A stretch of 46,334 nt of DNA, from contig CAKZKR010000055.1 of NCBI GenBank assembly GCA_937124615.1, forward strand, positions 1-46,334, written 5' to 3'. This document shows positions 1 through 8,110 of this stretch, piece by piece (the first letter of the stretch is position 1; every line of letters starts with the position of its first letter). Below the pieces are notes generated by a model, which made no database searches, was not told the origin of the DNA, and saw nothing but the letters and a program-made list of their open reading frames with translations. Source of the DNA: an uncultured bacterium. Its GTDB lineage: Bacteria; Hydrogenedentota; Hydrogenedentia; Hydrogenedentales; Hydrogenedentaceae. Made by a program: the position numbers and the translations under genes.

Positions 1-519
1 ATAATTAAAGAACGGAGAAGTATTCGCAAATATCAAGAGAAACCTGTTTCGGATGAGTTGTTGAATACTGTTTTAGAAGCGGGTAGGTGGGCTCAATCGT
101 GGGCAAATACCCAGTGCTGGCATGTAATTGTTGTGAGAGATGAAAGTGTAAAAGAACAATTACAAAAGACATTACCTATAAGAAACCCTTCCTATAAAGC
201 AATTGTTGAAGCACCTATTTTGCTATGTCTATGTGCCAAAAAAAGTGTAGCAGGATTTTACAAGGGAAATGTCTGTACTTGTTTCGGGGACTGGTTATTA
301 TTTGATATGGGTATTTTTGCCCAGAATATAGCCTTATGTGCTTATTCATTGGGTTTGGGGACAGTAGTAGTAAGTCTTTTGGACCATAAGTTGGCTGAAC
401 AGATATTAAATCTTGATGAGGATAAAGTACTCGTTGCTTTAATGCCTCTTGGTTTTCCCGCGGATACCCCATCTGCACCACCTCGCAAGGAAATAAAGGA
501 TTTTGTCCAATATATTTAA
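1..519 (+). CDS. Nitroreductase family protein, 5' end cut by window
   Basis: The reading frame is open from base 1 and ends with TAA at 517-519, so the true start lies before the window. The visible N-terminal part contains RRSIRKYQ, the classic FMN-phosphate-binding arginine region of the nitroreductase fold, followed by a helix ending in RWAQSWANTQCW, where the family usually has RWAPS..NxQPW. The C-terminal half has LGLGTVVVS and a LMPLGFPAD-type segment, both normal for small FMN-dependent nitroreductases. About 172 residues are visible, close to the usual 165-200, so only a few codons are probably missing. The family transfers electrons from NAD(P)H through FMN to nitro compounds, quinones or other acceptors in the cytosol; the substrate cannot be read from the sequence. 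It is convergent with the damaged GH38 gene, with a 16-bp gap and no visible terminator. Confidence 0.85.
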   Translation: MIKERRSIRKYQEKPVSDELLNTVLEAGRWAQSWANTQCWHVIVVRDESVKEQLQKTLPIRNPSYKAIVEAPILLCLCAKKSVAGFYKGNVCTCFGDWLLFDMGIFAQNIALCAYSLGLGTVVVSLLDHKLAEQILNLDEDKVLVALMPLGFPADTPSAPPRKEIKDFVQYI

Positions 520-535
520 TTTTCTATTTTTTGCT

Positions 536-3012
536 CTAACAAGTTGCATTCAAACACTTTTTTTGTGAAATGTCTATGTAGAAAGTCTTTATTTCAAATC
601 CGTTAAGGGAAGTTGAAAAACTAATGTTAAGTGGGGGAATGGAAATATTTGTTTGTTGTGTATTTCCTGTGGGTTCGAACAGTCGGAAGATAAAACCATC
701 TCTATTTTCTGCTTTTTTGAAGGTAGAAAGCACAATAGAAGGATTTTCTATTTGTATTCCGGGAGGGTAAGGGGTTCCTTTTTGAGTGGGAGTAAAAGAA
801 AGGAACATTGGTTTCTCGTTGTGGGCTAATGCTTCATTGTCTATTGTTTGGAATCGTTCCTCGGCATGGCCACCTCTTATCCAGAAGTGGAATATTCGTT
901 CTCCCTGTTCCATTCTTGGTGTAAATCGATCTTGAAGGACTAATGGGCGGTTCTTAAAGGGTAGGGCGGAGTATGCAGGAGAATGGAGTAGTGTAAGACG
1001 AACAGTATTATTTTCAAAGTCAGAGCCGTAAAGTCCATCATTAATAACTGTCAATGCTAAATTTTTTGTTGGGCTATACCCTGCGACCCATTTCTGCGAA
1101 ACAACTTCATATTGTTCTCCCGGTAATTTGTCTTTACCATAGACGACCTGTCCAATATATTCTGAATCATTCCAGGGTAAAGGGATACAGAGTTTTAACA
1201 TTCGGTTCTTTTCGAACCAAAAAACACGGACACAAATTTCTATTTCAGGGAATAGTTTCGGTATTTTATAATGAATTATGATGTATGAACTATTATAATG
1301 AAATATGGATTCAATGACAGTTCTTACTTCTCCGTCTTCGATTATATGTACAGGCGGATACTCTTCTTTTTTTATACCACATATTTTCGGTACTTCTTTT
1401 TGATCTAATAAAGAAAAAAAACCATCTATTTCTTTATAGTTTAAAGTTTCACTTCCCCATGGGTCCTCATTGTCTTTGATGACAATAGGAAGGAATGCAG
1501 AGGACTGTATAAAATTATTGTCGTCAATGCGGTAAAAATCCATGAGCCCTGTTAGTGTGTTTATTCCTACATGAATGTTTTTCCCACAGACCTCTATCAG
1601 ATTGTTTTTTGTTTTTATATCGGGTTGTGGTCTTTGTGGTAGTATTGTATCTGTTTTAATGTTGATTTGTTTTATTTGAGAAGGGGGAAGTGTTGCTAAG
1701 AATATCATCCTTTTTCTCCAGTCAACAGCCACATTTCCGTGCTCTTTTTCAACCTGCGATGGAATTGGATTTTTATCAATATACATTTTTGGATAGACAA
1801 AAGAATCATCAAAGTTAAAATCTGGGAGGCAGAATTCTGTTTCAAAAATATGTGTTACAGGGAAAGGGTGTGGGTTATATGCAAATAAAGGAACGGTTCC
1901 TTCTGGTGTATCTTCGCTTAATTTACATAAGGAGAAAAAACAATGGGCTTTTATACGAGACACTATGTTCAATCCATGGTCTAAGATTTGTAAAGCGGTA
2001 TCTTCTACAGGAGGGATAGATGAACCCGGTAATATATCATGGAATTGAGAAAATAATAGATTTTCCAATGTTTCATGTAGTTTATCGAATGGATAATCCA
2101 GAAGTTTCAGTATCGTGCATGTGCTTGCCATTTTTTCAGCCATATATAAGTCGTTTTCTAACTTTCTATGTTTTTGTTTTATTCGAATTTGTGAGGTGTA
2201 GCAACCGGGAGCCCATGGATTTAAGTCGCGTTCAATTTTGGGAAATGTTTTTTGATTTTCTTGTAAGTCTATAAAAAAAGAATCTGTTGTTGAATGGAAA
2301 ATATCAATTTCATTTGTGGATTGAATTAAGTCTCTTATATTGTTGCAGTCTTTAAATGATGGTCCTCCTCCATGATTTCCTACGCCCCATAAAACAAGTC
2401 CTATTGAATGGTCCGGATGTTCTGTTATCCATTGTTCTATTTTTTCACGCGCTTTGCCTAATGGTGCGTTATACCAACCTATAAAACGATATGCAATAAC
2501 CTCAGAGCCGTCATATCCTTTCCAAAGAAAACCTTTTTCAGGTAATGGGAATATTTCTGGATGAGGTCTCCCAAAGAGGTAATATTTGTATCCTGATTTT
2601 GCAAGAATTTGGACCAATCCTCTTGAATGTCCAAATGGGTCAAAGTTTATTGCAGTTTTGGGTTCTACTCCAAATTTTTCTTTGAAATAGTTTCTTCCAA
2701 TGAGAATTTGTCACACGAAAGATTCTCCAGAGGGCATATTGCAGTCTGGTTGTAGAAACCATCCTCCCATAATGTTCCATTTACCCTTTTGAACTTGAAC
2801 TTGGATTTGTTTAAACAAGTCAGGGGCATGTTGTTCAACCCATTTATAAAGTATCGATTCATTATGATTAAAGATAAATTCTTCGAATTGTTCACATAAC
2901 TCTACTGCAGTTTTGAAAGTAGAAAGAGTCTCTCCAACTCCCTCTTCCCATTCCCACAACCAGCAAGGGTCTAAATGGGCATTGCAGAGAAGATGTATCT
3001 GTGTTTTTTCAT
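536..3012 (-). pseudogene. GH38 alpha-mannosidase gene with two disruptions
   Basis: Three minus-strand pieces together form one glycoside hydrolase family 38 protein of about 825 residues. The natural start is ATG at 3010-3012, with AAGGA about 9 bases upstream. Read from there, the frame is wrong after two lysine codons. One extra A in the A6 run at 3004-3009 would restore MKKTQIHLLCNAHLDPCW and the family motif HLDPxWLWEWEEG. The frame then continues to an in-frame TGA at 2711-2713, exactly where relatives have Arg (SFV-R-QILIGR). Beyond it, FDPFGHS (the nucleophile-Asp motif) and LVQILAKSGY follow without a break to TAG at 536-538. GH38 enzymes cleave alpha-mannosides with retention of configuration. 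The gene starts 24 bp after the GntR stop and is probably cotranscribed with it. Either it is a recent pseudogene or the sequence carries two errors. Confidence 0.85.
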
Positions 3013-3036
3013 AATAAAGATCCTTGTATTTACCAA

Positions 3037-3774
3037 TTATAAATCCATAGAAGTTTCCTTTAAGTTTATTTCAAACTGTTTTCGGACGGACTCGAGGTGA
3101 CGGGTTATTAATAATTCAGCCAAATCACCATCTCTTTGTTCAAAGGCTTCCAATATGCGTTCGGCAAGTCGGTCTAATTCTTGTTTGCCAATAAGGAGTA
3201 TATCCACCATTTCGTTAATTTTAAGAAAGGCTTGCCACATTGTATTGTATAAAAGTTCATAAATCTTGTTTCTCGTTGCCTGAGAGTAGAGACGGAAAAA
3301 TCGTTCGTTTACCTTTTGAAGTTCCTCTGGGTTATATACTATTGTTTTCCTTTTCTGAAATAGATAACGAAGTTCATCAAGTTCTTCCTGAGTGTGTCTT
3401 TCTGCTGCGAGGCGGACTACCTGTCGCACCATATTGTCTCTGAATTCGAGAATATCTTTCAGGAGGGGCAGGTTAACTTTACCGTTTTCATCACGAATTA
3501 AAGTATCAAATAATTCCAGACCACCAATCAGGTCAATATCCTGGACGATAATACCAGACCCCTGTCGGATTTTGACCAAACCTAATGCCTCTAATCTTTT
3601 TAGTGCTTCTCTAACACTATGTCGTGTTGCTTTGAACTGTTCGGCTAATTCCCGTTCCGTAGGTAACTTCTCTCCAGGTTTATATTGTTTATTTATGATT
3701 TTTCGAGATAATTCGTCTGCAATCCATTTAGTTCGGGTTGAGACAGGTTTTTTTTCAACTTTTTTGTTTTTCAT
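3037..3774 (-). CDS. GntR/FadR-family transcriptional regulator with FCD domain
   Basis: The 245-residue protein has an N-terminal winged helix (about residues 15-80) with GEKLPTERELAEQFKATRHSV, the recognition segment of GntR proteins, and SGIIV for the wing. The C-terminal part is all-helical, with EFRDNMVRQVVRLAAERHT and later ITRHLESVRKQF, as in FCD effector domains, which bind carboxylates or sugar acids, often through a metal held by Asp/His. It is upstream of the GH38 gene on the same strand and divergent from the prepilin-like gene. Two copies of a TNGTNNNACNA palindrome, the FadR-subfamily operator pattern, lie in the intergenic region, and one covers its own ribosome-binding area. 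Autorepression and control of the divergent gene are therefore likely. The effector is unknown; a sugar acid would suit the neighbouring genes, but that is a guess. Confidence 0.92.
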   Translation of the reverse strand: MKNKKVEKKPVSTRTKWIADELSRKIINKQYKPGEKLPTERELAEQFKATRHSVREALKRLEALGLVKIRQGSGIIVQDIDLIGGLELFDTLIRDENGKVNLPLLKDILEFRDNMVRQVVRLAAERHTQEELDELRYLFQKRKTIVYNPEELQKVNERFFRLYSQATRNKIYELLYNTMWQAFLKINEMVDILLIGKQELDRLAERILEAFEQRDGDLAELLITRHLESVRKQFEINLKETSMDL

Positions 3775-3790
3775 ATTTGTTCCACCAATT
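3774..3790. promoter_or_regulatory. Putative GntR (FadR-type) operator O1
   Basis: TATTTGTTCCACCAATT shares its right half and centre exactly with O2 and matches 5 of 7 bases in the left half. It contains TTGTTCCACCA, which fits the TNGTNNNACNA consensus of FadR-type GntR repressors. It overlaps the first base of the GntR start codon, its purine-rich GGTGGAA leader (minus strand) and part of the -10-like TATAAT at 3788-3793 on the minus strand. Binding here would block the regulator's own expression. Confidence 0.6.
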
Positions 3791-3802
3791 ATAGTTTTTG
3801 AC

Positions 3803-3831
3803 TTGACATTTAAATAAATATTTGATATATT
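3803..3831 (+). promoter_or_regulatory. Sigma-70-type promoter of the prepilin-like gene
   Basis: TTGACA at 3803-3808 and TATATT at 3826-3831 are separated by 17 bp, the optimal spacing for the housekeeping sigma factor. The predicted start of transcription, about 3838, falls inside operator O2, leaving a leader of about 48 bases before the ATG at 3886. Confidence 0.65.
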
Positions 3832-3836
3832 ATACT

Positions 3837-3853
3837 AATTGGTTCCACCAATT
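3837..3853. promoter_or_regulatory. Putative GntR (FadR-type) operator O2, perfect palindrome
   Basis: AATTGGTTCCACCAATT is a perfect inverted repeat with 7-bp arms and a 3-bp centre. It contains TGGTNNNACCA, the FadR-subfamily operator core. It begins about 6 bp after the -10 element of the prepilin-like promoter, so a bound dimer would cover the transcription start. Confidence 0.7.
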
Positions 3854-3885
3854 ATAAAATTTAATCTAAACAAAGGAGAATAGAA

Positions 3886-4830
3886 ATGAAAAAAACTGGT
3901 TTCACGCTCATCGAATTGTTAGTCGTTATTGCTATCATTGGTATCCTCGCTGCAATTCTGTTGCCGGCGTTGGCTCGTGCACGCGAAGCGGCTCGCCGTT
4001 CTTCCTGTCAGAATAATTTAAAACAATGGGGACTTGTTTTTAAAATGTATTCAAATGAGTCTCCAGGAGGAAAATTTCCACCAAGTCAATTAGAGTTGGG
4101 TTGCGGAGCCCGTCCTTGTATGGCTTTTGGTCCTTTAATAAATGTGATCTATCCCGAATATCTTACAGACCCAGCAATAATTTTCTGTCCATCGGATGCA
4201 AAAGATAGATTAGATAACTTTATTAACCCTCAGACGAAAGAATTTACAATGATACGAAAAATTGATGGAAACCGTCAGGAGGGAGTAGAAGGAATTGATG
4301 CAAGTTATACATACGCTTGTTTTGTGTTTGACCGTTGTGGAGGTGAATATCCAAAAAAATCCACAGCCGCATTACAGGCTTTGGCAACGATAATTGGCAA
4401 TCCACTCGACCCCTCTATTACGGAAGGTGCTGCTCAGTTTATAGAAGTTATGGAGGATATGATTGATAAATTAAGACCCTATTTTCTTGCAAATGATGCC
4501 AATGGCTTTATGAGAGAAGCAGACAATGACAGGCAAGTTTCGCAAGGATTGGGGAATGGAGGTGGCTCTATTGTATATCGGTTGAGAGAGGGTATCGAGC
4601 GTTTCTTGATAACAGATATAAATAATCCTGCGGCAAGTGCGAAAGCCCAAAGTTCTATCTTCATAATGTGGGATAATGTATCTGACCAGGTGGCTAAGTT
4701 TAATCATATTCCTGGTGGAAGTAATATTCTTTATATGGATGGTCATGTATCCTTTGTGCGTTTTCCGGGGGAACCACCGATGGTTGCAGAACTTGCTGCA
4801 ATTATGCGTGTATTTGATATAGCAGAATAA
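3886..4830 (+). CDS. Prepilin-like secreted protein (DUF1559-type, H-X10-DG)
   Basis: The N-terminus [19 protein letters not shown] is a type III (pseudopilin) signal: a short basic leader, cleavage before F6, and Glu at position 5 of the mature protein, followed by a hydrophobic helix to about residue 30. [19 protein letters not shown] follows, as in the large families of such proteins in planctomycete-type genomes. Near the C-terminus [17 protein letters not shown] matches their H-X9-DG signature with one extra residue between H and DG. It is 314 residues long. It would be processed by a prepilin peptidase and placed in the inner membrane or an extracellular fibre; its ligand is unknown. 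AAAGGAG lies 7-9 bases before the start codon. The promoter carries a FadR-type operator, so it is probably controlled by the divergent GntR protein. The first 130 bases are richer in GC than the rest. Confidence 0.9.
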   Translation: MKKTGFTLIELLVVIAIIGILAAILLPALARAREAARRSSCQNNLKQWGLVFKMYSNESPGGKFPPSQLELGCGARPCMAFGPLINVIYPEYLTDPAIIFCPSDAKDRLDNFINPQTKEFTMIRKIDGNRQEGVEGIDASYTYACFVFDRCGGEYPKKSTAALQALATIIGNPLDPSITEGAAQFIEVMEDMIDKLRPYFLANDANGFMREADNDRQVSQGLGNGGGSIVYRLREGIERFLITDINNPAASAKAQSSIFIMWDNVSDQVAKFNHIPGGSNILYMDGHVSFVRFPGEPPMVAELAAIMRVFDIAE

Positions 4831-4856
4831 AAAACAATTCATTTTATTTACACATT

Positions 4857-4883
4857 CAGCACGCGGGAATTTCCTGCGTGCTG
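4857..4883 (+). terminator. Rho-independent terminator after the prepilin-like gene
   Basis: CAGCACGCGGG pairs with CCTGCGTGCTG (one G-T pair) around a 5-base AATTT loop, and the stem is followed by ATTTTTATTT. It begins 26 bp after the stop codon and also lies beyond the end of the convergent FAH-family gene. Confidence 0.8.
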
Positions 4884-4900
4884 ATTTTTATTTGATAATT

Positions 4901-5698
4901 CTATTCAGTGACGGTATTTTTTAGGGCGCCAATCGATGAAATGTGAATCTCAACTACATCCCCTTTTGACAAGATTATTTTTGGAGAGCGAGCCCAACCT
5001 ACACCAGAAGGGGTACCAGTAAAAATAAGGGTGCCTGCTTTTAATGTTGTGTCCTGACTTAAAAAGGATACCAATTCATAAGGAGAAAAAATCATGTCAG
5101 AAGTATTTCCGGTTTGTACAATTTGATTATTAACTTTAGTTATGATTTGAAAAGAACACGCACTCTTTATGTTGTTCATAGGAAGGACAAAAGGTCCTAT
5201 AGGTGCAAAGGTATCAAAACTTTTTCCTCGCACCCATTGACCTCCTCCCAATTCCATTTGCCATTTTCTTGCGGATACATCATTCCCTATTGTAAAGCCT
5301 GCAATATAATTATGTGCATCTTCTTTTTTTATGTTTTTAATGTTAGATTTTATGATAATTACAAGTTCTCCTTCATAGTCCATCTCATTACGACAAACTC
5401 TTGGAATTATTATGGGTTCCAAATGTCCTGTAAGTGCAGATGGATTTTTCATGAAGACGACAGGGTATTCAGGGATAGGTTTCTGTGTTTCTTTGGCATG
5501 TCCTCTGTAATTCAATCCTATACAAAGTATGGCAGGGGCTTCTACAGGTGGTAACCATTTTCTTGCTATTGCTTTTCTTTCTGTGATTTGAAATGAGTTA
5601 TCGAAAGGATTTCCTTCAAGTTCATATAACTCGTTATTTTCCCTTGCTGTAACATAGGTAATATTCCCATGTTCATTTATTATTCTTCCCCACTTCAT
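4901..5698 (-). CDS. Fumarylacetoacetate hydrolase family protein
   Basis: This 265-residue protein has the FAH fold signatures in order: CIGLNYRGHAKE (about 58-69), VVFMKNPSALTG, the metal-binding YEGELV, GNDVSARKWQ, the GKSFDTFAPIGP loop and FTGTPSGVG. The family uses Mg/Ca to hydrolyse or decarboxylate acylpyruvates and related 2-keto-3-deoxy acids; members near sugar-catabolic genes often act on 2,4-diketo-3-deoxy sugar acids. The exact substrate is not visible. The start is supported by AAGGAAATAAT directly before ATG on the minus strand. It is transcribed alone, divergent from the Tat-exported sugar module, and could share a role in sugar-acid breakdown, which is inference from position only. 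Confidence 0.9.
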   Translation of the reverse strand: MKWGRIINEHGNITYVTARENNELYELEGNPFDNSFQITERKAIARKWLPPVEAPAILCIGLNYRGHAKETQKPIPEYPVVFMKNPSALTGHLEPIIIPRVCRNEMDYEGELVIIIKSNIKNIKKEDAHNYIAGFTIGNDVSARKWQMELGGGQWVRGKSFDTFAPIGPFVLPMNNIKSACSFQIITKVNNQIVQTGNTSDMIFSPYELVSFLSQDTTLKAGTLIFTGTPSGVGWARSPKIILSKGDVVEIHISSIGALKNTVTE

Positions 5699-5833
5699 AT
5701 TATTTCCTTTTTTTTAAATATAAAAATTTATCAGTTTTTTTCATGGATTTATTTTGGATAGAATTATAAAAATAAATAATAACTTATATGAAATGGTAAT
5801 TGATACCCATAGCCGAAAGAAAGGAGATATAAA

Positions 5834-6697
5834 ATGTATATAGAAAGAAGAAGTTTTTTAAGGTTAACGGGAACCGGGTTATCGGTATTAGGACTTACGA
5901 GTTCTCTGTTTAGTGAAGAAAAGAAAAGTAATTATTCTATAGCTGCATGTGATTGGTCAATGTGGACAGAAGGCCCTTCTGCTCTCGACCTTGCCCGACA
6001 AATAGGTTTAGATGGGGTTGAGATTTCTGCGGGAAAACCTGAGGATAAAATCGCCATTGCTAATTCAGAATTGAAAGAACAATACAAAGTAAAGAAAAAA
6101 GAAACCGGAATACAAATTCCTTCTATTGCGATGGGACTTTTGAATGATGCTCCGTTAGCCAGTGACCCTCGGGCTGTAAATTGGGTTTTGGATACTATTG
6201 ATTCAGCAAAAGAACTAGATTCAAAAGTAATCCTGCTTGCTTTTTTTGGAAAAGGAGACTTAAAAGATAAGGATGGGTTGAAGGATAATGATGTTAAAGA
6301 AGTTGTAAGTCGCTTAAAAGAATGTGCTCCTAAAGCGAAAGAGAAAGGGATTATATTAGGTATTGAAAATATGTTGTCTGCTCAACAAAATATAGAGATT
6401 TTGGAAAAGATAGGTAGTGATGCATGTAGGATATATTACGATGTGGGAAATTCTACCTATAATGGATATGATGTGCCTAAGGAAATTCGGATGCTTAAGG
6501 ATAAAATTTGTCAAATACATTTTAAAGATGGTGCATTTTACCTGGGAAAAGGTAAGGTAAAAATGGAACCTATTGCGGAGGCTATAAAGGAGATAAATTA
6601 TAAGGGATGGTTTGTTCTGGAGACAGGACTTCCAACAATGAATAAGGTAAATGACTTTAAGAAAAATTTAGATTTTGTTTGTCAATTATTTGGCTAA
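5834..6697 (+). CDS. Tat-exported TIM-barrel sugar isomerase/epimerase family protein
   Basis: The 287-residue protein begins MYIERRSFLRLTGTGLSVLG, a twin-arginine signal (RRSFLR) followed by a hydrophobic stretch, so it is probably exported folded. The body is a xylose-isomerase-like TIM barrel. Likely metal ligands are Glu in LGIENM, Asp in YYDVGN, His in IHFKD and Glu in VLETG, spaced as in the sugar phosphate isomerase/epimerase (AP_endonuc_2) family. Such proteins in planctomycete-like genomes probably epimerise or isomerise free keto-sugars or sugar lactones outside the cytosol; the substrate cannot be told. AAAGGAGAT lies 6-8 bases before the start. It is followed after 22 bases by a Tat-exported Gfo/Idh/MocA oxidoreductase, and the two probably work in sequence. 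Confidence 0.9.
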   Translation: MYIERRSFLRLTGTGLSVLGLTSSLFSEEKKSNYSIAACDWSMWTEGPSALDLARQIGLDGVEISAGKPEDKIAIANSELKEQYKVKKKETGIQIPSIAMGLLNDAPLASDPRAVNWVLDTIDSAKELDSKVILLAFFGKGDLKDKDGLKDNDVKEVVSRLKECAPKAKEKGIILGIENMLSAQQNIEILEKIGSDACRIYYDVGNSTYNGYDVPKEIRMLKDKICQIHFKDGAFYLGKGKVKMEPIAEAIKEINYKGWFVLETGLPTMNKVNDFKKNLDFVCQLFG

Positions 6698-6719
6698 AAA
6701 TAATATAAGGATTATGAAG

Positions 6720-7934
6720 ATGAAAAAATTTTTAAGTAACAGTTCTCGACGGGATTTTATGAAGTCCGCAATACTTTCTACAACTGCATTTACCGTTCTA
6801 TCTCCGGAAGTTGTTTTTGGAAGCGAAAACAATGAAAAAATAAAATTAGGGTTGATTGGATGTGGAGGAAGGGGGCGTTGGATAGCACGGCTATTTGAAA
6901 AAAATGCTCCTTTTAAAATTACAGCAGTTCATGATGTTTTTCGCAAAAGGGCTATGCGTGTTGCAGAAGAATGTAATGTGCCTGAATCAAATGTGTTTGT
7001 TGGGCTGGATGGTTATAAACAATTGTTGGAGACAGATATTGAAGCTGTTGCGATTGAGAGCCCTCCTTATTTCCATCCCCAACAGGTAATTTCGGCAGTA
7101 GAAAAAGGGAAGCATGTATTTCTTGCAAAGCCTATTGCAGTAGATGTTCATGGTTGTCTGACATTGATAGATGTATCCAAAAAGTATAAAGACAAATTGA
7201 GTTTGCTTGTCGATTTTCAGACCCGAAATTATGATTTATTTAAAGAATGTGCAAGACGAATTCACGATGGAATGATTGGCGAGCCTGTGATTGGGCAATT
7301 TTACTATTTTTGTAGTCGATTGGGAAAGCAAGCAGAGCCGGGCCAACCTGGTGCCCGTCTGAAAAATTGGGTTTTTGATAAGGTTCTGTCTGGCGATATT
7401 ATTGTGGAACAAAATATACATGTAATAGATGTAGCAAACTGGTATTTAAAGTCTCACCCATTAAAAGCATTTGGGGCTGGTGGTCGGAAAGCACGAACAG
7501 ATGTGGGAGATTGCTGGGACCATTTTTGTGTGCAGTTTACTTATCCTAATGATGTAATTGCAGATTTCAGTAGCGGTCAGTTTACTTATGGGTACGATGA
7601 TTTGTGTATGCGTCTTTATGGTTCACTTGGGACTGCGGATACGCATTACGGAGGAGAGGTTACTATTGAGGGGAAATCAGATAGTTGGGCAGGGGGAAAA
7701 AGTTCAGATATTTATGAGGTGGGTGCAGTAAATAATATTAAAGATTTTTATGCATCCATAAAGAGTGGACGATACCTGAATAATCTTGAAGAATCTGCAT
7801 ACAGTAATTTAACAAGCATTTTGGGAAGAATGTCTGCTTATCAAAATAGGATTGTTACATGGGAAGAGATGATTACCTCTGGGGAGAGATTCGAGATAGA
7901 AATAGAAATTTCAGAAGAGATAATTAATTCGTAA
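6720..7934 (+). CDS. Tat-exported Gfo/Idh/MocA family oxidoreductase
   Basis: The protein starts MKKFLSNSSRRDFMKSAIL, a twin-arginine signal with SRRDFMK, then has a Rossmann fold with GLIGCGGRGRW (GxGxxG) and the family motif KHVFLAKPIAVD, whose Lys is the conserved catalytic or cofactor-contacting residue. It is 405 residues from this start. ATG at 6720 is preferred over ATG at 6714 because AAGG at 6707-6710 lies 9 bases before it and only 3 before the other. A TTG at 6675 would overlap the previous gene and lacks support. Family members oxidise or isomerise sugars with NAD(P); exported members such as glucose-fructose oxidoreductase keep a tightly bound cofactor. The acceptor and substrate are unknown. 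A strong terminator follows. Confidence 0.9.
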   Translation: MKKFLSNSSRRDFMKSAILSTTAFTVLSPEVVFGSENNEKIKLGLIGCGGRGRWIARLFEKNAPFKITAVHDVFRKRAMRVAEECNVPESNVFVGLDGYKQLLETDIEAVAIESPPYFHPQQVISAVEKGKHVFLAKPIAVDVHGCLTLIDVSKKYKDKLSLLVDFQTRNYDLFKECARRIHDGMIGEPVIGQFYYFCSRLGKQAEPGQPGARLKNWVFDKVLSGDIIVEQNIHVIDVANWYLKSHPLKAFGAGGRKARTDVGDCWDHFCVQFTYPNDVIADFSSGQFTYGYDDLCMRLYGSLGTADTHYGGEVTIEGKSDSWAGGKSSDIYEVGAVNNIKDFYASIKSGRYLNNLEESAYSNLTSILGRMSAYQNRIVTWEEMITSGERFEIEIEISEEIINS

Positions 7935-7944
7935 TTTCCAAAAT

Positions 7945-7990
7945 CAAAAAATTAATCCTCTTGACTTTTGTCAAGGGGATTAATTTTTTT
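7945..7990 (+). terminator. Strong rho-independent terminator
   Basis: AATTAATCCTCTTGAC at 7950-7965 pairs with GTCAAGGGGATTAATT at 7970-7985 (one G-T pair) around a TTTT loop. It is flanked by A5 before and a T run after. It ends the isomerase-oxidoreductase unit and insulates the dcw operon that starts just downstream. Confidence 0.9.
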
Positions 7991-8024
7991 TATAAAATAT
8001 TTTAACAAATTTATTATTTTTAAC

Positions 8025-8053
8025 TTGACAAAAGGTGTTTTAAGTGGTATTAT
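8025..8053 (+). promoter_or_regulatory. Promoter of the dcw operon (mraZ)
   Basis: TTGACA at 8025-8030 and TATTAT at 8048-8053 are 17 bp apart. The spacer contains two GTG-centred elements (AAGGTGTT and AAGTGGTA) nine bases apart, which resemble the GTG-rich boxes bound by MraZ in other bacteria. The predicted start of transcription is about 8060, inside the 11-bp direct repeats. Confidence 0.65.
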
Positions 8054-8054
8054 A

Positions 8055-8085
8055 TAGTAATTATATAGTAATTAATTAGTAATTT
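8055..8085 (+). repeat. Three 11-bp direct repeats upstream of mraZ
   Basis: TAGTAATT occurs at 8055, 8066 and 8077, exactly 11 bp apart, with flanking bases largely conserved too (TATAGTAATTA twice). One repeat per helical turn placed at +1 of the mraZ promoter is what a multimeric regulator that binds one face of DNA would need; MraZ rings bind short tandem repeats in this way. Low sequence complexity is a reason for caution. Confidence 0.5.
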
Positions 8086-8110
8086 GTTAACAATTTATTG
8101 GATTAAAATA

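Noticed and set aside
2711-2713. In-frame TGA as selenocysteine or a recoded codon
   Set aside because: The family has Arg at this place, no selenocysteine insertion hairpin was recognised, and several intact genes here use TGA as stop.
3004-3012. A6 run as a programmed -1 frameshift site
   Set aside because: It lies two codons after the start, where the paired slip is not aligned to a classical X XXY YYZ frame; an indel in a homopolymer is simpler.
3392-3817. Plus-strand frame antisense to the GntR gene
   Set aside because: It lies within the clear GntR coding frame and has no family resemblance; the same was true of other antisense frames, for example at 5114-5554, 10177-10584 and 14928-15269.
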